The position numbers and the translations under genes are program-made. From JAUNQW01 sp043424615 (GTDB lineage Bacteria; Bacillota; Bacilli; Lactobacillales; Carnobacteriaceae_A), in contig JBHWOX010000033.1 of assembly GCA_043424615.1 (NCBI GenBank), forward strand, positions 73,775 to 137,774: a stretch of 64,000 bases of DNA. The letters run 5' to 3'. This document shows positions 16,785 through 26,265 of this stretch, one piece after another; position 1 is the first letter of the stretch; each line of letters starts with the position of its first letter. Under the pieces are notes generated by a model. The model did no database searches, was not told where the DNA came from, and was given only the letters and a program-made list of their open reading frames with translations.

Positions 16785-17549
16785 ATGCCATTTTCTTATA
16801 ATGAGCTGTTCCTCAACTTCTTGGAGTTTTACGGCTTCCGTCCCATTGAGCTGCACGATAATTTCAGATCCATCTTTAAAAATCAGTTAAAAGAAATTAA
16901 TCCGGGCATGAGTGAGAAGGAAGTCCTTAAACTTACCAATCTCATCTTCCATTTGGACGGAAATCAATTAACAAAAAAGCGACAAAACTTTCAAGAACTA
17001 GTCAAGAGTTCTATCATTTCATCGGCCGACCAAAAAAGAATCTACCTATTTAATGGCCGTTTCGTGGATAACCAACTCCATTATTATGTCGATGAAAACC
17101 CTCACTTGGGGCGAGCGTGCATCATGCTGTTTGTTAACGGCATTAATTTAGTTTCCATCCATAGCAATAATCAAGCGCCGCTAGATATTGTTCATAAACA
17201 ATATCTCCACCGCTTAAACCACCAACCGAGCTTATTTGAGCAGACCCTTTTTAATGTTCTTTCCGCTGAAGGCGAGCTTTATGTTGGCCGTATTGTGAAG
17301 GACTTGGAACACTTTAACCTGCTCATGGAGCAACCCTTCTTTAATTTTATGCCCAAGCAACTGGAATCTTTTATCCAACAAGCAGAAAGCCTGTCAGAGG
17401 AAGCTGGTCTCCAATTAAGCATTAACCTCAAAGAAAGACCAAAAATGACCCTGGCTTTCAAGCATGTGAACCTCATCCTCAACCAACTCTGGTCCAGCTT
17501 AATGATTAGCTATGCTTTAAAAACCGACCAAAGCTTTATTGACCTATAA
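16785..17549 (+). CDS. Hypothetical protein of unknown function
   Basis: A 254-residue protein that I do not recognise. It starts with an ATG behind AAGGTGATG. It is soluble-looking, without a signal peptide or clear membrane helix, rich in Asn, Gln, Leu and Phe, and has only one cysteine. The N-terminal 60 residues look helical. The middle (about residues 80-125) reads as beta strands: KRIYLFNGRFVDNQLHYYVD and CIMLFVNGINLVSIHS. The C-terminal third is helical. It lies alone between selC and the fatty-acid operon, followed by a strong bidirectional terminator. Confidence 0.6.
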   Translation: MPFSYNELFLNFLEFYGFRPIELHDNFRSIFKNQLKEINPGMSEKEVLKLTNLIFHLDGNQLTKKRQNFQELVKSSIISSADQKRIYLFNGRFVDNQLHYYVDENPHLGRACIMLFVNGINLVSIHSNNQAPLDIVHKQYLHRLNHQPSLFEQTLFNVLSAEGELYVGRIVKDLEHFNLLMEQPFFNFMPKQLESFIQQAESLSEEAGLQLSINLKERPKMTLAFKHVNLILNQLWSSLMISYALKTDQSFIDL

Positions 17550-17569
17550 CAGTACATCCAACTGACTCA

Positions 17570-17607
17570 AAAAAATAAGCGCTGACTACTATCAGCGCTT
17601 ATTTTTT
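17570..17607. terminator. Bidirectional terminator
   Basis: A stem of at least nine GC-rich pairs (AAGCGCTGA / TCAGCGCTT), extended by A/T pairs on both sides. It serves the hypothetical gene and the convergent fatty-acid operon. Confidence 0.9.
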
Positions 17608-17617
17608 ATTTAAAATT

Positions 17618-18547
17618 CTATTGAACTCCATTTTGCTGGCAATCGATATATTCATGCCATAAGTTTTTGACTAGCTCTCGGGCAGGTAAAATTTCTTCAA
17701 TTTGTCCCACGACTTGGCCCGCTAAAGCTGTGCCTCGGTCCATATCATCTTCAATCGCTCTTGTATAAGACCCTTGAGTCAGCTGAGCAAACTCTTCACT
17801 CGACAGCCCTTCACATTCTCTTTTTAGCAATTCTTCTAAAAATTTATTGCGCAAAGATCGGACGGGCGCCTGTTTGCTAGAACCTGTCACTATGGTTGCT
17901 TGGTCATCCGCTTCAAGGATTTTACGACGATAAGCGGGGCCGATAGGCGTTTCTTCAGCAGCCAAGAAGAGGGTCCCACATTGAACTCCCACGGCACCTA
18001 AACAAAAAACAGCTGCCATAGCTGGTCCTGAAGCAATTCCTCCTGCAGCTATTACTGGAAGGTCTACGGCTCGGACGACTTGAGGAAGCAGGCTTAAAGT
18101 CGTGGACTGGCCAATATGACCCCCTGCTTCCATTCCTTCACAAATCAAACCATCGACTCCTAAGGCAGCCATTTTTTCAGCATGGTAGACTGAGCCAATG
18201 ACAGGCAAGATTTTAATGCCTAATTTTTGCAATTCTTTTGCGAAATACTTGGGAGTCCCAGCCCCTGTTGTCACCCCCGCCGGTTTTTCTTCTGCTATCA
18301 CTCCTACTAATTCAGGAATATGAGCATCCTGCAGCATTAAATTAACCAGAAAAGGCCGGTCTGTTAGCGAGCGGACCTTTCGAATTTCTCGACGCAAGTC
18401 TTCCGCCTTCATGGAAGCCGAGCTTAAAACACCTAATGCCCCAGCTTGACTGACCGCTGCCACCAATGCAGCCTTACTCAAATGAGCCATTCCACCTTGA
18501 ATAATGGGATAATCAATCGCAAATAAATTGGTTAAAGATTGGACCAT
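17618..18547 (-). CDS. Nitronate monooxygenase / FabK-like FMN enzyme
   Basis: A 309-residue TIM-barrel flavoprotein of the 2-nitropropane dioxygenase/FabK family. It opens DYPIIQGGMAHLS and contains the FMN-phosphate signatures VIAAGGIASGPAM and VGVQCGTLF, plus the GMEAGGHIG segment with the family histidine. Members either oxidise nitronates or act as enoyl-ACP reductases, and sequence alone does not separate these well. Its start overlaps the thiolase stop by 16 bases with a GGAGG site inside the thiolase end, so it is translationally coupled to a beta-oxidation set. That context suggests an acyl-thioester or redox role rather than nitroalkane detoxification, but this is inference. Confidence 0.75.
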   Translation of the reverse strand: MVQSLTNLFAIDYPIIQGGMAHLSKAALVAAVSQAGALGVLSSASMKAEDLRREIRKVRSLTDRPFLVNLMLQDAHIPELVGVIAEEKPAGVTTGAGTPKYFAKELQKLGIKILPVIGSVYHAEKMAALGVDGLICEGMEAGGHIGQSTTLSLLPQVVRAVDLPVIAAGGIASGPAMAAVFCLGAVGVQCGTLFLAAEETPIGPAYRRKILEADDQATIVTGSSKQAPVRSLRNKFLEELLKRECEGLSSEEFAQLTQGSYTRAIEDDMDRGTALAGQVVGQIEEILPARELVKNLWHEYIDCQQNGVQ

Positions 18548-19749
18548 GAGCCACCTCCGACATATTCAAAAATGGCAGCAGCTCCCATCCCTCCACCAAT
18601 ACACATCGATACCATGCCATAGCGCGCATGGTCTCTTTTTTTCATTTCAGCTAAGAGACGCGAAGTCAAGACACTTCCTGTTGCCCCATTGGGATGGCCT
18701 AAAGCTATGGCTCCGCCATTTGGGTTCAAGCGGTTGAGATCAAGCTGCAATTCCTTAATAACCGCTAAGGCTTGGGCGGCGAAAGCCTCATTCAATTCAA
18801 TCACATCCATATCATCCATGCTCAAGCAAGCCTTTTTCAACACTTTAGGGATAGCAGTCACAGGGCCAATCCCCATCCAGTCGGGGTGAACGCCTGTCAC
18901 TTGATAGCCGACATAACGGGCGATGGGGGTTATGTTTCGTTTTTTTAACTCACTTTCAGACATCAAGACCAAAAAGCTCGCCCCATCTGAAATTTGTGAG
19001 GCATTGGCAGCGGTGACGGTCCCCTGACGTTTGAAGGGAGTAGGCAAGTGGCTGACTGCTTCTAAAGAAGTATCTGGGCGAATCCCTTGGTCTTTATCCA
19101 CCCATTCTAATCCAACTCGGTCTTCACTATCGGCTGCTTTGTCATTAGGCCGGTGAACTTGGACCGGTATGATTTCATCTTCAAACCGCCCACTGGCCTG
19201 GGCCCGAGCCGCTTTATAGTGACTTTGAACGGAAAATTCATCTTGCTCTCTTCTACTAATGTTATAGTGGTCAGCCAATTTTTCAGCTGTTAATCCCATC
19301 CAGGTTGACAAGGGCGTATCCGATTGTTCTAGCTCCCAATTTCCAGTCGCTTCTGGGCTCTCGGCTGGAGGGGTAGTGGATTGGAATTCCAGTCCACCAG
19401 CGACCACTATATCGCTGTGGCCGGATTGAATGGCTTGGGCTGCAGTAGCGATTGATTGCAAGCCCGAAGCGCAAAAACGGTTAATAGTTTGGGCAGGAAC
19501 ATCCTCACCTAAATCCGAAAGCAAACCCACCTTACGAGCAATATTCATCCCCTGTAAATTTTCTGGTACTGAACAGCCCACAATTAAATCATCAACCTCA
19601 CTGGGCTGGAAAGTCCCCTCCACTCGCTTTAAGACACCATTCAAAACCTGACTGGCTATGTTTTCAGGCTTATCATAATAATAATGACCGCTCGGACGTC
19701 CTTTACCTATGGCTGATCGCCCATAGGCAACAATATATGCCTTTTCCAT
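18532..19749 (-). CDS. fadA: Acetyl-CoA acyltransferase (thiolase, FadA-like)
   Basis: A 405-residue thiolase II-type enzyme that cleaves 3-ketoacyl-CoA with CoA, or condenses in reverse. The nucleophile is in RFCASGLQSIATAAQ (about residue 88), the catalytic histidine in GGAIALGHPNGATGS and the second cysteine in MVSMCIGGGMGAA. I place the start at the ATG at 19749, which has proper spacing from AGGAGG; an ATG two codons upstream abuts that site. It lies 10 bases after the FadN-like gene. Confidence 0.9.
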   Translation of the reverse strand: MEKAYIVAYGRSAIGKGRPSGHYYYDKPENIASQVLNGVLKRVEGTFQPSEVDDLIVGCSVPENLQGMNIARKVGLLSDLGEDVPAQTINRFCASGLQSIATAAQAIQSGHSDIVVAGGLEFQSTTPPAESPEATGNWELEQSDTPLSTWMGLTAEKLADHYNISRREQDEFSVQSHYKAARAQASGRFEDEIIPVQVHRPNDKAADSEDRVGLEWVDKDQGIRPDTSLEAVSHLPTPFKRQGTVTAANASQISDGASFLVLMSESELKKRNITPIARYVGYQVTGVHPDWMGIGPVTAIPKVLKKACLSMDDMDVIELNEAFAAQALAVIKELQLDLNRLNPNGGAIALGHPNGATGSVLTSRLLAEMKKRDHARYGMVSMCIGGGMGAAAIFEYVGGGSWSNL

Positions 19750-19759
19750 CCTCATCCTC

Positions 19760-22000
19760 CTAGTTATGCAGTACTCTTCCTGTCGTCATCATATGTTTCA
19801 TCCGTTGATAAGTTTTTTCTTCTCGGCTTAAATCTTTAAAATGTTGGATCTCTAATTTCTGAAGCAGGTCTGGATGACTTTCCATCCCCATCGCCAGATT
19901 CCCTCCTGCGAGAACATCCGCCATGCAGCGGGCCAATTGCTGGTCATATTCACTAGCAAAACCAGCCTGCACCCAATTCGATGTGAGCCCTTCAATCATT
20001 GCTTTAAATTCTGTACCAAAGACGGGATAAGATTTTTTAGCTAAAGGATGAAAGCCGATCTGCCATTGAAAACGAATCCAAGCTTCGGCAGCAGGGATAA
20101 GCTGACCTTCATGAAGCACGACCTGATCAGTATCTTTTAAATAGCCCAATCGTTTAGCATCATAAGCATCTTTAGAAACTTTCCCGTAAGCAACGGTCAT
20201 AAAGGCGTCTTGCAAGCGTCTTTTCTTTTCATAGCGTGAAAGCTTGGACCGATAGACTCGGTCCGCCAACTCCGCTAGGCCCCCGCCTGAAGGGATCAAG
20301 CCCACACCGACTTCTGTTAGGCCAATATAAGACTGGGCAGCCGCTATCACCATTGGAGATTGCATGGCAATTTCAGCACCGCCACCTAAAGTATAAGAAC
20401 GAATGGCGGTAACAATAGGCTTGCGACTATACTTTATACGATTCACTAATTCATAGCCATAAGTGGAACTTTCATCCAAGTGCTTGTCGATTTGACCTTT
20501 TTCAACTTGTTCTTGCATAGCTTTAAGGTCATAGCCTACGCTGAAGTTTTTCCCAGCTGTTGAAAGAATCAAGCCCTCATATTCTTCCTGCTCAAGTAAA
20601 TCTAGAGTTGCTAACATTTCCTTGAAGAGAGGAATATTCAAGGTATTGTTCTTACTCGCGATTAAAAACAGCAAGATACGATCTTTACTATATAAACACC
20701 CTTGTTCAAAAGATTGATCCAATTCTTCATACCCTTGGTCTTTTAAAGAGGGAGTGAGATCAATCGATTCACCCTTTTGATAAAAACTATGTTCTATTGA
20801 ATCCAGCCAAGCAGGCAATTCTCCGTGCTCTTCTGCCAATCTTTCTTTGACTTGGTCAAAACCAATCGCATCCCAAATTTGGAAGGGACCTAAGGACCAG
20901 TTGTACCCCCACACCATGGCTCGGTCGATATCACGATAATCATCCGTCACTATCCCCACATTAACGGCTGAAAAATAGAGCAGTTGGCTCAATGATTCCC
21001 ACATAAATTTACCAAGCTCGTGCTGGGCGTCAAAAATGAGCTGAAAATTATGGCTGAAATCTTGGCTTTTAAAGTCGTCAAAAAAACCATAGTAAGGAAA
21101 GTCACCGGCTTCATAAGTAAAACTTTCTAAATTTAACACATAGCGCTTTTTGTTTTCTTTTTTATAATAGCCTGCCTTCACCTTATCTCCCAGCAAGCCT
21201 TGGTCAACCATCTGCTCGGCAACCGGCCGCTCTTTGAAGAAAGGATTCAAAAATGAATCCGCCTGATAGTTCTTTATGGCCTGTAAGGAAAGATCATTGC
21301 CTGTAAAGTCCGAAAGACGGTAGGGTCCCATTTTAGTTCGACCCAGATATTTACCTGAAAGGGCATCCACCTGGCTCACAGGCCAGCTCTTTTCTTCTGC
21401 TCTTTGCATGATGTCATGGTTGGCATAAAAACCAATTCGATTAGCTATAAAACCAATTTCATCCTTAGCGACTATATAATTTTTTCCTAGCTTATTTAAT
21501 ACAAAATCCTGCAACTGTTTGACTTGTTGGTCTTGGCTGGGGTCATAAGAAACAATTTCAACCAACCGGCTAGAAGGGACAGGCATGAAAAAGTGCAGAC
21601 CCAACAAACGCTTAGGGTTTTTCAGACCTTGGCTGATGGCTTCAATCGACAAACTTGATGTATTACTAACAAAAAGCGTAGAAGGATGTTGGCAGTGATC
21701 TTCAACTTTTCGCCAAAGCTCTTGTTTGCTGTCCAGGTCTTCGACGATGGCTTCTAGGACGATATCAGGCGCTTCCTCATCAAGCAGCCACTCTTCCCAG
21801 GCCTTTATCTCTAATCTTTGGATGTCGTCTGCTTGATAAAGAAAGGGTTGGATGTCTTTTTTTAATTTGGCCAGACCATCAGAAGTTAAGTCATCGGTTA
21901 TCTTGATTAGGCGCACATCTAAGCCAGCATTCAACAAATGCCCCGCAATTTGCTTACCCATGGTCCCGCTTCCTAACACAACAGCTTTTTGAATGGTCAT
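19760..22000 (-). CDS. 3-hydroxyacyl-CoA dehydrogenase / enoyl-CoA hydratase fusion (FadN-like)
   Basis: A 746-residue bifunctional beta-oxidation enzyme in the FadN order: dehydrogenase first, hydratase second. The NAD-binding loop is VVLGSGTMGKQIAGHLLNAG at residue 7. SNTSSLSIEAIS and GLHFFMPVPSSRLVEIV follow, then a crotonase domain from about residue 470 with an oxyanion region TLGGGAEIAMQ and a second catalytic glutamate in LTEVGVGLIPSGGG. Both catalytic glutamates are kept. FadN of B. subtilis is the obvious relative, where the operon is fadN-fadA-fadE. Here fadE is absent. The start directly follows the synthetase stop with a GGGGAG site. Confidence 0.9.
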   Translation of the reverse strand: MTIQKAVVLGSGTMGKQIAGHLLNAGLDVRLIKITDDLTSDGLAKLKKDIQPFLYQADDIQRLEIKAWEEWLLDEEAPDIVLEAIVEDLDSKQELWRKVEDHCQHPSTLFVSNTSSLSIEAISQGLKNPKRLLGLHFFMPVPSSRLVEIVSYDPSQDQQVKQLQDFVLNKLGKNYIVAKDEIGFIANRIGFYANHDIMQRAEEKSWPVSQVDALSGKYLGRTKMGPYRLSDFTGNDLSLQAIKNYQADSFLNPFFKERPVAEQMVDQGLLGDKVKAGYYKKENKKRYVLNLESFTYEAGDFPYYGFFDDFKSQDFSHNFQLIFDAQHELGKFMWESLSQLLYFSAVNVGIVTDDYRDIDRAMVWGYNWSLGPFQIWDAIGFDQVKERLAEEHGELPAWLDSIEHSFYQKGESIDLTPSLKDQGYEELDQSFEQGCLYSKDRILLFLIASKNNTLNIPLFKEMLATLDLLEQEEYEGLILSTAGKNFSVGYDLKAMQEQVEKGQIDKHLDESSTYGYELVNRIKYSRKPIVTAIRSYTLGGGAEIAMQSPMVIAAAQSYIGLTEVGVGLIPSGGGLAELADRVYRSKLSRYEKKRRLQDAFMTVAYGKVSKDAYDAKRLGYLKDTDQVVLHEGQLIPAAEAWIRFQWQIGFHPLAKKSYPVFGTEFKAMIEGLTSNWVQAGFASEYDQQLARCMADVLAGGNLAMGMESHPDLLQKLEIQHFKDLSREEKTYQRMKHMMTTGRVLHN

Positions 22001-23686
22001 TTATTGCTCCCCTTTATTTTTTATATTTTCATATTTTTCGATGAGTTTATTTTTTTGAATTTTATTGGATATGGATTCAGGTAAACGCTCTTCAAAGTAA
22101 ACCGCTTTCGGCGTTTCAAAGCCAGCTAAATGTTGGCGAGCATATTTTTTAACTTCTTCTGCTGTTAAACTTTCTCCCTCTCGCAGCTCCACGACAGCAG
22201 TGACAGCTTCTCCCCATCTGGGATCAGATAGGCCAATCACAGCCGCTTGCTTGATTGAAGGGTGCCCATTTAATACTGCTTCCACCCGAGAAGCCGAAAC
22301 ATTTTCACCCGCCGTTTTAATAATGTCTTTGAAGCGCCCAACCATGACGGATAGGCCGTTGTCTTTGCGGTACAGGCCATCCGCTGAATGGAACCATCCA
22401 TCGACCAAGGCTTGATTGGTAGCTTCCTGATTTTTGTAATAGCCCGAAAAAGATAGGGGGGAGCGATAAACGACTTCCCCGACTTCATCTGAATGAATCG
22501 TTTCTCCTTGTGCATCGACAATTTTACTAGCAAGGATAGCATCAGCATGGCCCACATTATTGGTCAATGGAGCTTCTTGCAGGTAGGTATCTGGATATTC
22601 ATCATGGTAAAAACGATAACCTGCAATGACTTCTGTTTGAGCAAAAGAGTTCCATATTTGTAAGCGGTCAGAGCAAATCTCTTTTAATTTTTTGTGATAA
22701 AAAGGATCCAGTACAGCGTAACCATAGAGAATAGACGTTAATGATGAAAAGTCATATTTTTCAGCTTGGGTGACATATTCGTCCACCAATTCTTCCACGG
22801 CAATGGCTGAACCGCCCCACAAGGCTGTCGGTCGGAGGCTTGAAATAGCCTCTGCCATTTCTTTGATATTCTGCCGCCGACCTAACATTAAGCTTCCCCC
22901 ATGTAAGAAACAAGCAGCGGGTAAAGTTTGATCTGCCACATGATAAACGGTAGGAAGAAAGGACAGGAGCTTAAATTGGCTAGGAAAGTCAATTCCTCTT
23001 GAAAAATGCATGCCATAATCGTAGCCGGCCAAATAAGTATAGACATGAGAAATCATAGCCCCTTTGGGTTTGGAAGTTGTCCCTGACGTAAACAATATCT
23101 CCCAAATATCATCCGCGTGTATGGTCACTTCTGGAGCGTCACTGCTTTCATTGCAATAAAAAGAACGGAAATCTTGGGCTTGGAGGCCATCCCTACCAGC
23201 AGCCTCTGGAGGGTCAATAGGCAGAACCAAATCCACCAAGCCATCATTTTCTTTTAAAAGCCCCTCCAAAGAGCTCAGATAGCAATCGTCCGAAACGATA
23301 AAAGCGGGTTGGGTTAAGTCAATAATATATTTCACAACATCCGGCGCTAACATGGTGTTGATTGGAACACTCACCAAACCAGCCTTAGCTACCCCCAATT
23401 TAGCAATAAAGGCTTCGGATGAATTTTCCATGAGAAAGGCCACCCGGTCTCCCCTCTTTAAGCCTCGCTTGAGAAGAGCATGGGCAAATTGGTTGGCTCG
23501 GCTATCTAAAGTCTGATAAGTCAAAACTTGATTTTCCTCATAAGCATAAGCACCTGTCCAAGCTATCAAGGCAGGCTGGTCCGGCCGACTCAGTCTTAGC
23601 CGCTCTGTCATATCCCCCACAGCCATGCGGTTGAAACGGCTATCATTTCGTCGGTTATACAATTTATTGACATCTAAGACCATCAT
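22001..23686 (-). CDS. Long-chain fatty acid-CoA ligase (AMP-forming)
   Basis: A 561-residue ANL-superfamily enzyme that activates a carboxylic acid to acyl-AMP and then acyl-CoA. The phosphate loop is LFTSGTTSKPKGAMISH (about residue 200). The hinge region GWFHSADG, the IKTAGENVSASRVE motif and the catalytic lysine region SNKIQKNKL near the C-terminus are present. Chain-length preference cannot be read. It heads a four-gene operon with the FadN-like, FadA-like and NMO genes. An AAAGGAGG site precedes two adjacent ATGs (23686 and 23683); either may serve. Confidence 0.88.
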   Translation of the reverse strand: MMVLDVNKLYNRRNDSRFNRMAVGDMTERLRLSRPDQPALIAWTGAYAYEENQVLTYQTLDSRANQFAHALLKRGLKRGDRVAFLMENSSEAFIAKLGVAKAGLVSVPINTMLAPDVVKYIIDLTQPAFIVSDDCYLSSLEGLLKENDGLVDLVLPIDPPEAAGRDGLQAQDFRSFYCNESSDAPEVTIHADDIWEILFTSGTTSKPKGAMISHVYTYLAGYDYGMHFSRGIDFPSQFKLLSFLPTVYHVADQTLPAACFLHGGSLMLGRRQNIKEMAEAISSLRPTALWGGSAIAVEELVDEYVTQAEKYDFSSLTSILYGYAVLDPFYHKKLKEICSDRLQIWNSFAQTEVIAGYRFYHDEYPDTYLQEAPLTNNVGHADAILASKIVDAQGETIHSDEVGEVVYRSPLSFSGYYKNQEATNQALVDGWFHSADGLYRKDNGLSVMVGRFKDIIKTAGENVSASRVEAVLNGHPSIKQAAVIGLSDPRWGEAVTAVVELREGESLTAEEVKKYARQHLAGFETPKAVYFEERLPESISNKIQKNKLIEKYENIKNKGEQ

Positions 23687-23718
23687 TTTTCCTCCTTTTG
23701 AATTATCTTTAACTTAAG

Positions 23719-23764
23719 GGGCGCGCCCATTATTTTCAATTTCCATATCTTTAAAAAAAGATAT
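23719..23764. promoter_or_regulatory. Two inverted repeats in the acyl-CoA ligase promoter region
   Basis: GGGCGCGCCC is a perfect 10-bp palindrome, out of keeping with the AT-rich surroundings. It lies in the spacer of a possible minus-strand promoter (TTGAAA, 17 bases, TAAGTT). About 16 bases further upstream ATATCTTT-AAAA-AAAGATAT is an 8-bp inverted repeat. Either could be an operator for the fatty-acid operon; no regulator gene is adjacent. Confidence 0.35.
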
Positions 23765-23912
23765 TTTATGATTTCCTAGGCTTTCTTCTCCTTTTAGAGT
23801 ACTTTTAAAAACATTATTGCATTTCCTAATGAAATAAAATCATTTTACAGCTAAAAAAATCGGGGTCTGCTATGATAAGTGATGACATTATGAGAAGAAT
23901 AAGGGTGAAGCT

Positions 23913-24848
23913 ATGATTGTTTATAAAGAAGAACTGCATCAGGGAGATTACACTTGGATTCACTTTGAAAAGCCCAGCTCAGAAGAGTTAGAGCTGATCC
24001 ACACCAACCATCAGCTACCGAAAGATTTTATATCCGATGCTTATGATATTTTCGAAGTCGCCCGAACAGAATTTTTGGAAAAAGAGGCCGACCACCCGAA
24101 ACTTATTTTGGTCCAAACCCCTTTTGAAGTTGAAAACGAAGACGAACGAATTGAGTTCGATGTCAGAGCACTTTCCATTATCATTTCCAACCACCGCATT
24201 ATCACACTGTCTTATCAAACCCCAGACTTTATCCACCAACTATGGGAAAGGTTTTTCGGCAAAAACAATGACTCTGGCCATCAATTGGACTTGGGAGGAT
24301 TTATTTTAGAGCTTCTTCTCTTAAACGAGCGCTCCTATGTCCAAGCTCTTAGACGCATTCTGGCTGACATTGAACGCATGCAAGTGGATGTGGTCCATTC
24401 ATCCAAAAACCACGAACTTTATCGGCAAATGGCCATTGAAAAGAGCCTGGTGATATTAAAATCAGCCATTGAAAGCAATGAGGAAGTCTTCCAATCTATC
24501 CACTGCCACCCTTTAACGACCCTCACCGAAGAACATGAAAATAAACTTCATGACCTTTTAGTAGAAAGTCAACAAGCCCAAAAAATGTCCCAAATGGCTT
24601 TAAGTTTGTCTGAACATTTAAGTGGTATTTTTGAAAATGTCATTTCCAACAATCTCAACTTGATTATGAAGGTGTTAACCTCTATTACCGTTATCTTGAC
24701 GATTCCAACGATTATTGGAGGAATTTGGGGGATGAACGTGGCTCTCCCCTTCGCTAACCACCCCCATGCCTTTACCATCTTAGGGATATTAACCCTTATC
24801 CTGAGTGTGGTCACTTATTTCATCTTGAAAAAATACGATTTCTTCTAA
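23913..24848 (+). CDS. CorA-family divalent cation transporter
   Basis: A 311-residue CorA/Alr1/MRS2-type channel. The long N-terminal cytoplasmic alpha/beta and helical region is followed by two C-terminal membrane helices. The GMN filter signature is present in GIWGMNVALPF (about residue 272) between the helices. Transport of Mg2+ (or Co2+/Ni2+) down its electrochemical gradient is the family role. It stands alone, divergent from the fatty-acid operon, with its own terminator. Confidence 0.85.
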   Translation: MIVYKEELHQGDYTWIHFEKPSSEELELIHTNHQLPKDFISDAYDIFEVARTEFLEKEADHPKLILVQTPFEVENEDERIEFDVRALSIIISNHRIITLSYQTPDFIHQLWERFFGKNNDSGHQLDLGGFILELLLLNERSYVQALRRILADIERMQVDVVHSSKNHELYRQMAIEKSLVILKSAIESNEEVFQSIHCHPLTTLTEEHENKLHDLLVESQQAQKMSQMALSLSEHLSGIFENVISNNLNLIMKVLTSITVILTIPTIIGGIWGMNVALPFANHPHAFTILGILTLILSVVTYFILKKYDFF

Positions 24849-24860
24849 TTCAGCCAAGCA

Positions 24861-24888
24861 AAAAACCTGCCGGGAAAGGCAGGTTTTT
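24861..24888 (+). terminator. Terminator of the CorA-like gene
   Basis: A CCTGCC/GGCAGG stem flanked by AAAAA and TTTTTT, about 13 bases past the stop. Confidence 0.85.
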
Positions 24889-25010
24889 TCATATTGAAGC
24901 AGGATTTGCTTCATAAGGCTTTATATTATTAAATGATAACAAAACCTAAAAGAAGCTAGCCCAAGAGGCGGCTAGCCAGGGCTGTTGAAGCAAATGAGCT
25001 TGTTTAGCAA

Positions 25011-26039
25011 CTAGCTTAAAATCATGTCCACTAATTCTTTATGAATCTGAGCGTTAAAGTAAGGAGTGAGGTCCATATTCGATAAGACCTCCATCAGATC
25101 TTCTCGTCGCTCCGGTGTCCCAATCAAGGCCTCTTCCACTTCTTTAATAGGCTGGCTTCCAAAGAAGTCCCCATAGATGTTAATTTTATCTATTCGGCCG
25201 GACTTAATTTCTAAATTCATCTCAATGGTTCCGACCCCTTCAATACGTTCATCGCGGTAGTATTCGTACTTAGGTGATTTAGCGTAGACCCAATCCCAAT
25301 TCAGATATTTTTCTTCACAAATTTTATCAATGGCTGCCCAATCTTCATCTGTTAGCACATATTCATCTGCTTGGTCCAAGGATTCCACTCCTAGCAGTCG
25401 AGCCGCAACTAAATCATGGAATGCTTTAGGACTTAGATCACGGTATTCCGGAGCTAAGTGTGGGCGAATACTTTCTACCCGACTTCGAACCGAATCAATT
25501 CCTTTTGAAGTGATTTTTTTACGGTTAGGGGTCAAGGCTTTTACCATGGACTCCACATCCACATCCAGTTGAAGAGAATAGCCAGAATAGATGCGGTGTT
25601 CATCTAAGGACATGGCCGCCCCAGAAACTTTCTTACCATTAATCGCTAGGTCATTACGGCCGGATAATTCGACTTCGGTAGCTCCTAAGTCATGGAGGAT
25701 TTCAATGACTGGTTGGTAAAGTTTTTTAAAGTTCAAATCAGTGTCGTTAGATTTTTCAGAACTTAAAAAACAGAAGCTGGTGTTCCCCCGGTCTAAGTAT
25801 ATAGCTCCTCCGCCCGTATCTCGGCGGACCAAGCCAATATCATTTTCTTCTAAGTAATCCATATTGACCTCTTTGGCCGCATTTTGATAGCGACCCATTT
25901 GAACTTGGGGAGAAGTCGTATAAGGCATGATGATATCATCATCTAAAAAAATATTTTCTCTGACATATTGTTGCATGGCCATGTCTACTCCTGGTGTATA
26001 GACCATTTCACCCGCGCGTTTCATTTGAATTAACTTCAT
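25011..26039 (-). CDS. Lipoate-protein ligase (LplA family)
   Basis: A 342-residue lipoyltransferase/ligase of the LplA type. The N-terminal catalytic domain holds RRDTGGGAIYLDRGN (substrate loop, about residue 74) and the catalytic lysine context NDLAINGKKVSGAA (about residue 137). The C-terminal accessory domain is complete. It activates lipoate with ATP and attaches it to a lysine of acceptor domains. Two ATGs are close together; the one at 26039 has proper spacing from AAAGGAG. It is divergent from a DUF554 gene and lies about 1.2 kb from the SirTM operon, whose GcvH-L is a plausible substrate. The known SirTM operons contain an LplA2-type ligase, so this may be that partner. Confidence 0.9.
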   Translation of the reverse strand: MKLIQMKRAGEMVYTPGVDMAMQQYVRENIFLDDDIIMPYTTSPQVQMGRYQNAAKEVNMDYLEENDIGLVRRDTGGGAIYLDRGNTSFCFLSSEKSNDTDLNFKKLYQPVIEILHDLGATEVELSGRNDLAINGKKVSGAAMSLDEHRIYSGYSLQLDVDVESMVKALTPNRKKITSKGIDSVRSRVESIRPHLAPEYRDLSPKAFHDLVAARLLGVESLDQADEYVLTDEDWAAIDKICEEKYLNWDWVYAKSPKYEYYRDERIEGVGTIEMNLEIKSGRIDKINIYGDFFGSQPIKEVEEALIGTPERREDLMEVLSNMDLTPYFNAQIHKELVDMILS

Positions 26040-26265
26040 TATCATTCTCCTTTATCATTTCATCACACATCCCTATAATATCAGAGAAGTATGGCTTATC
26101 GTTTTTATATCCGCAAACTGTTCTGATATTTTTATTTTTTAGCTTGAATGAGAAAAAAAGAGCACAATAGAATACAATCTTGTTTTTGCTCTTCTTATTT
26201 TTGCAGTTGTAAGTTGACTTGAAAACAGCTAAAATACATTCAATATTTATGAATGGGGTGGTTAT

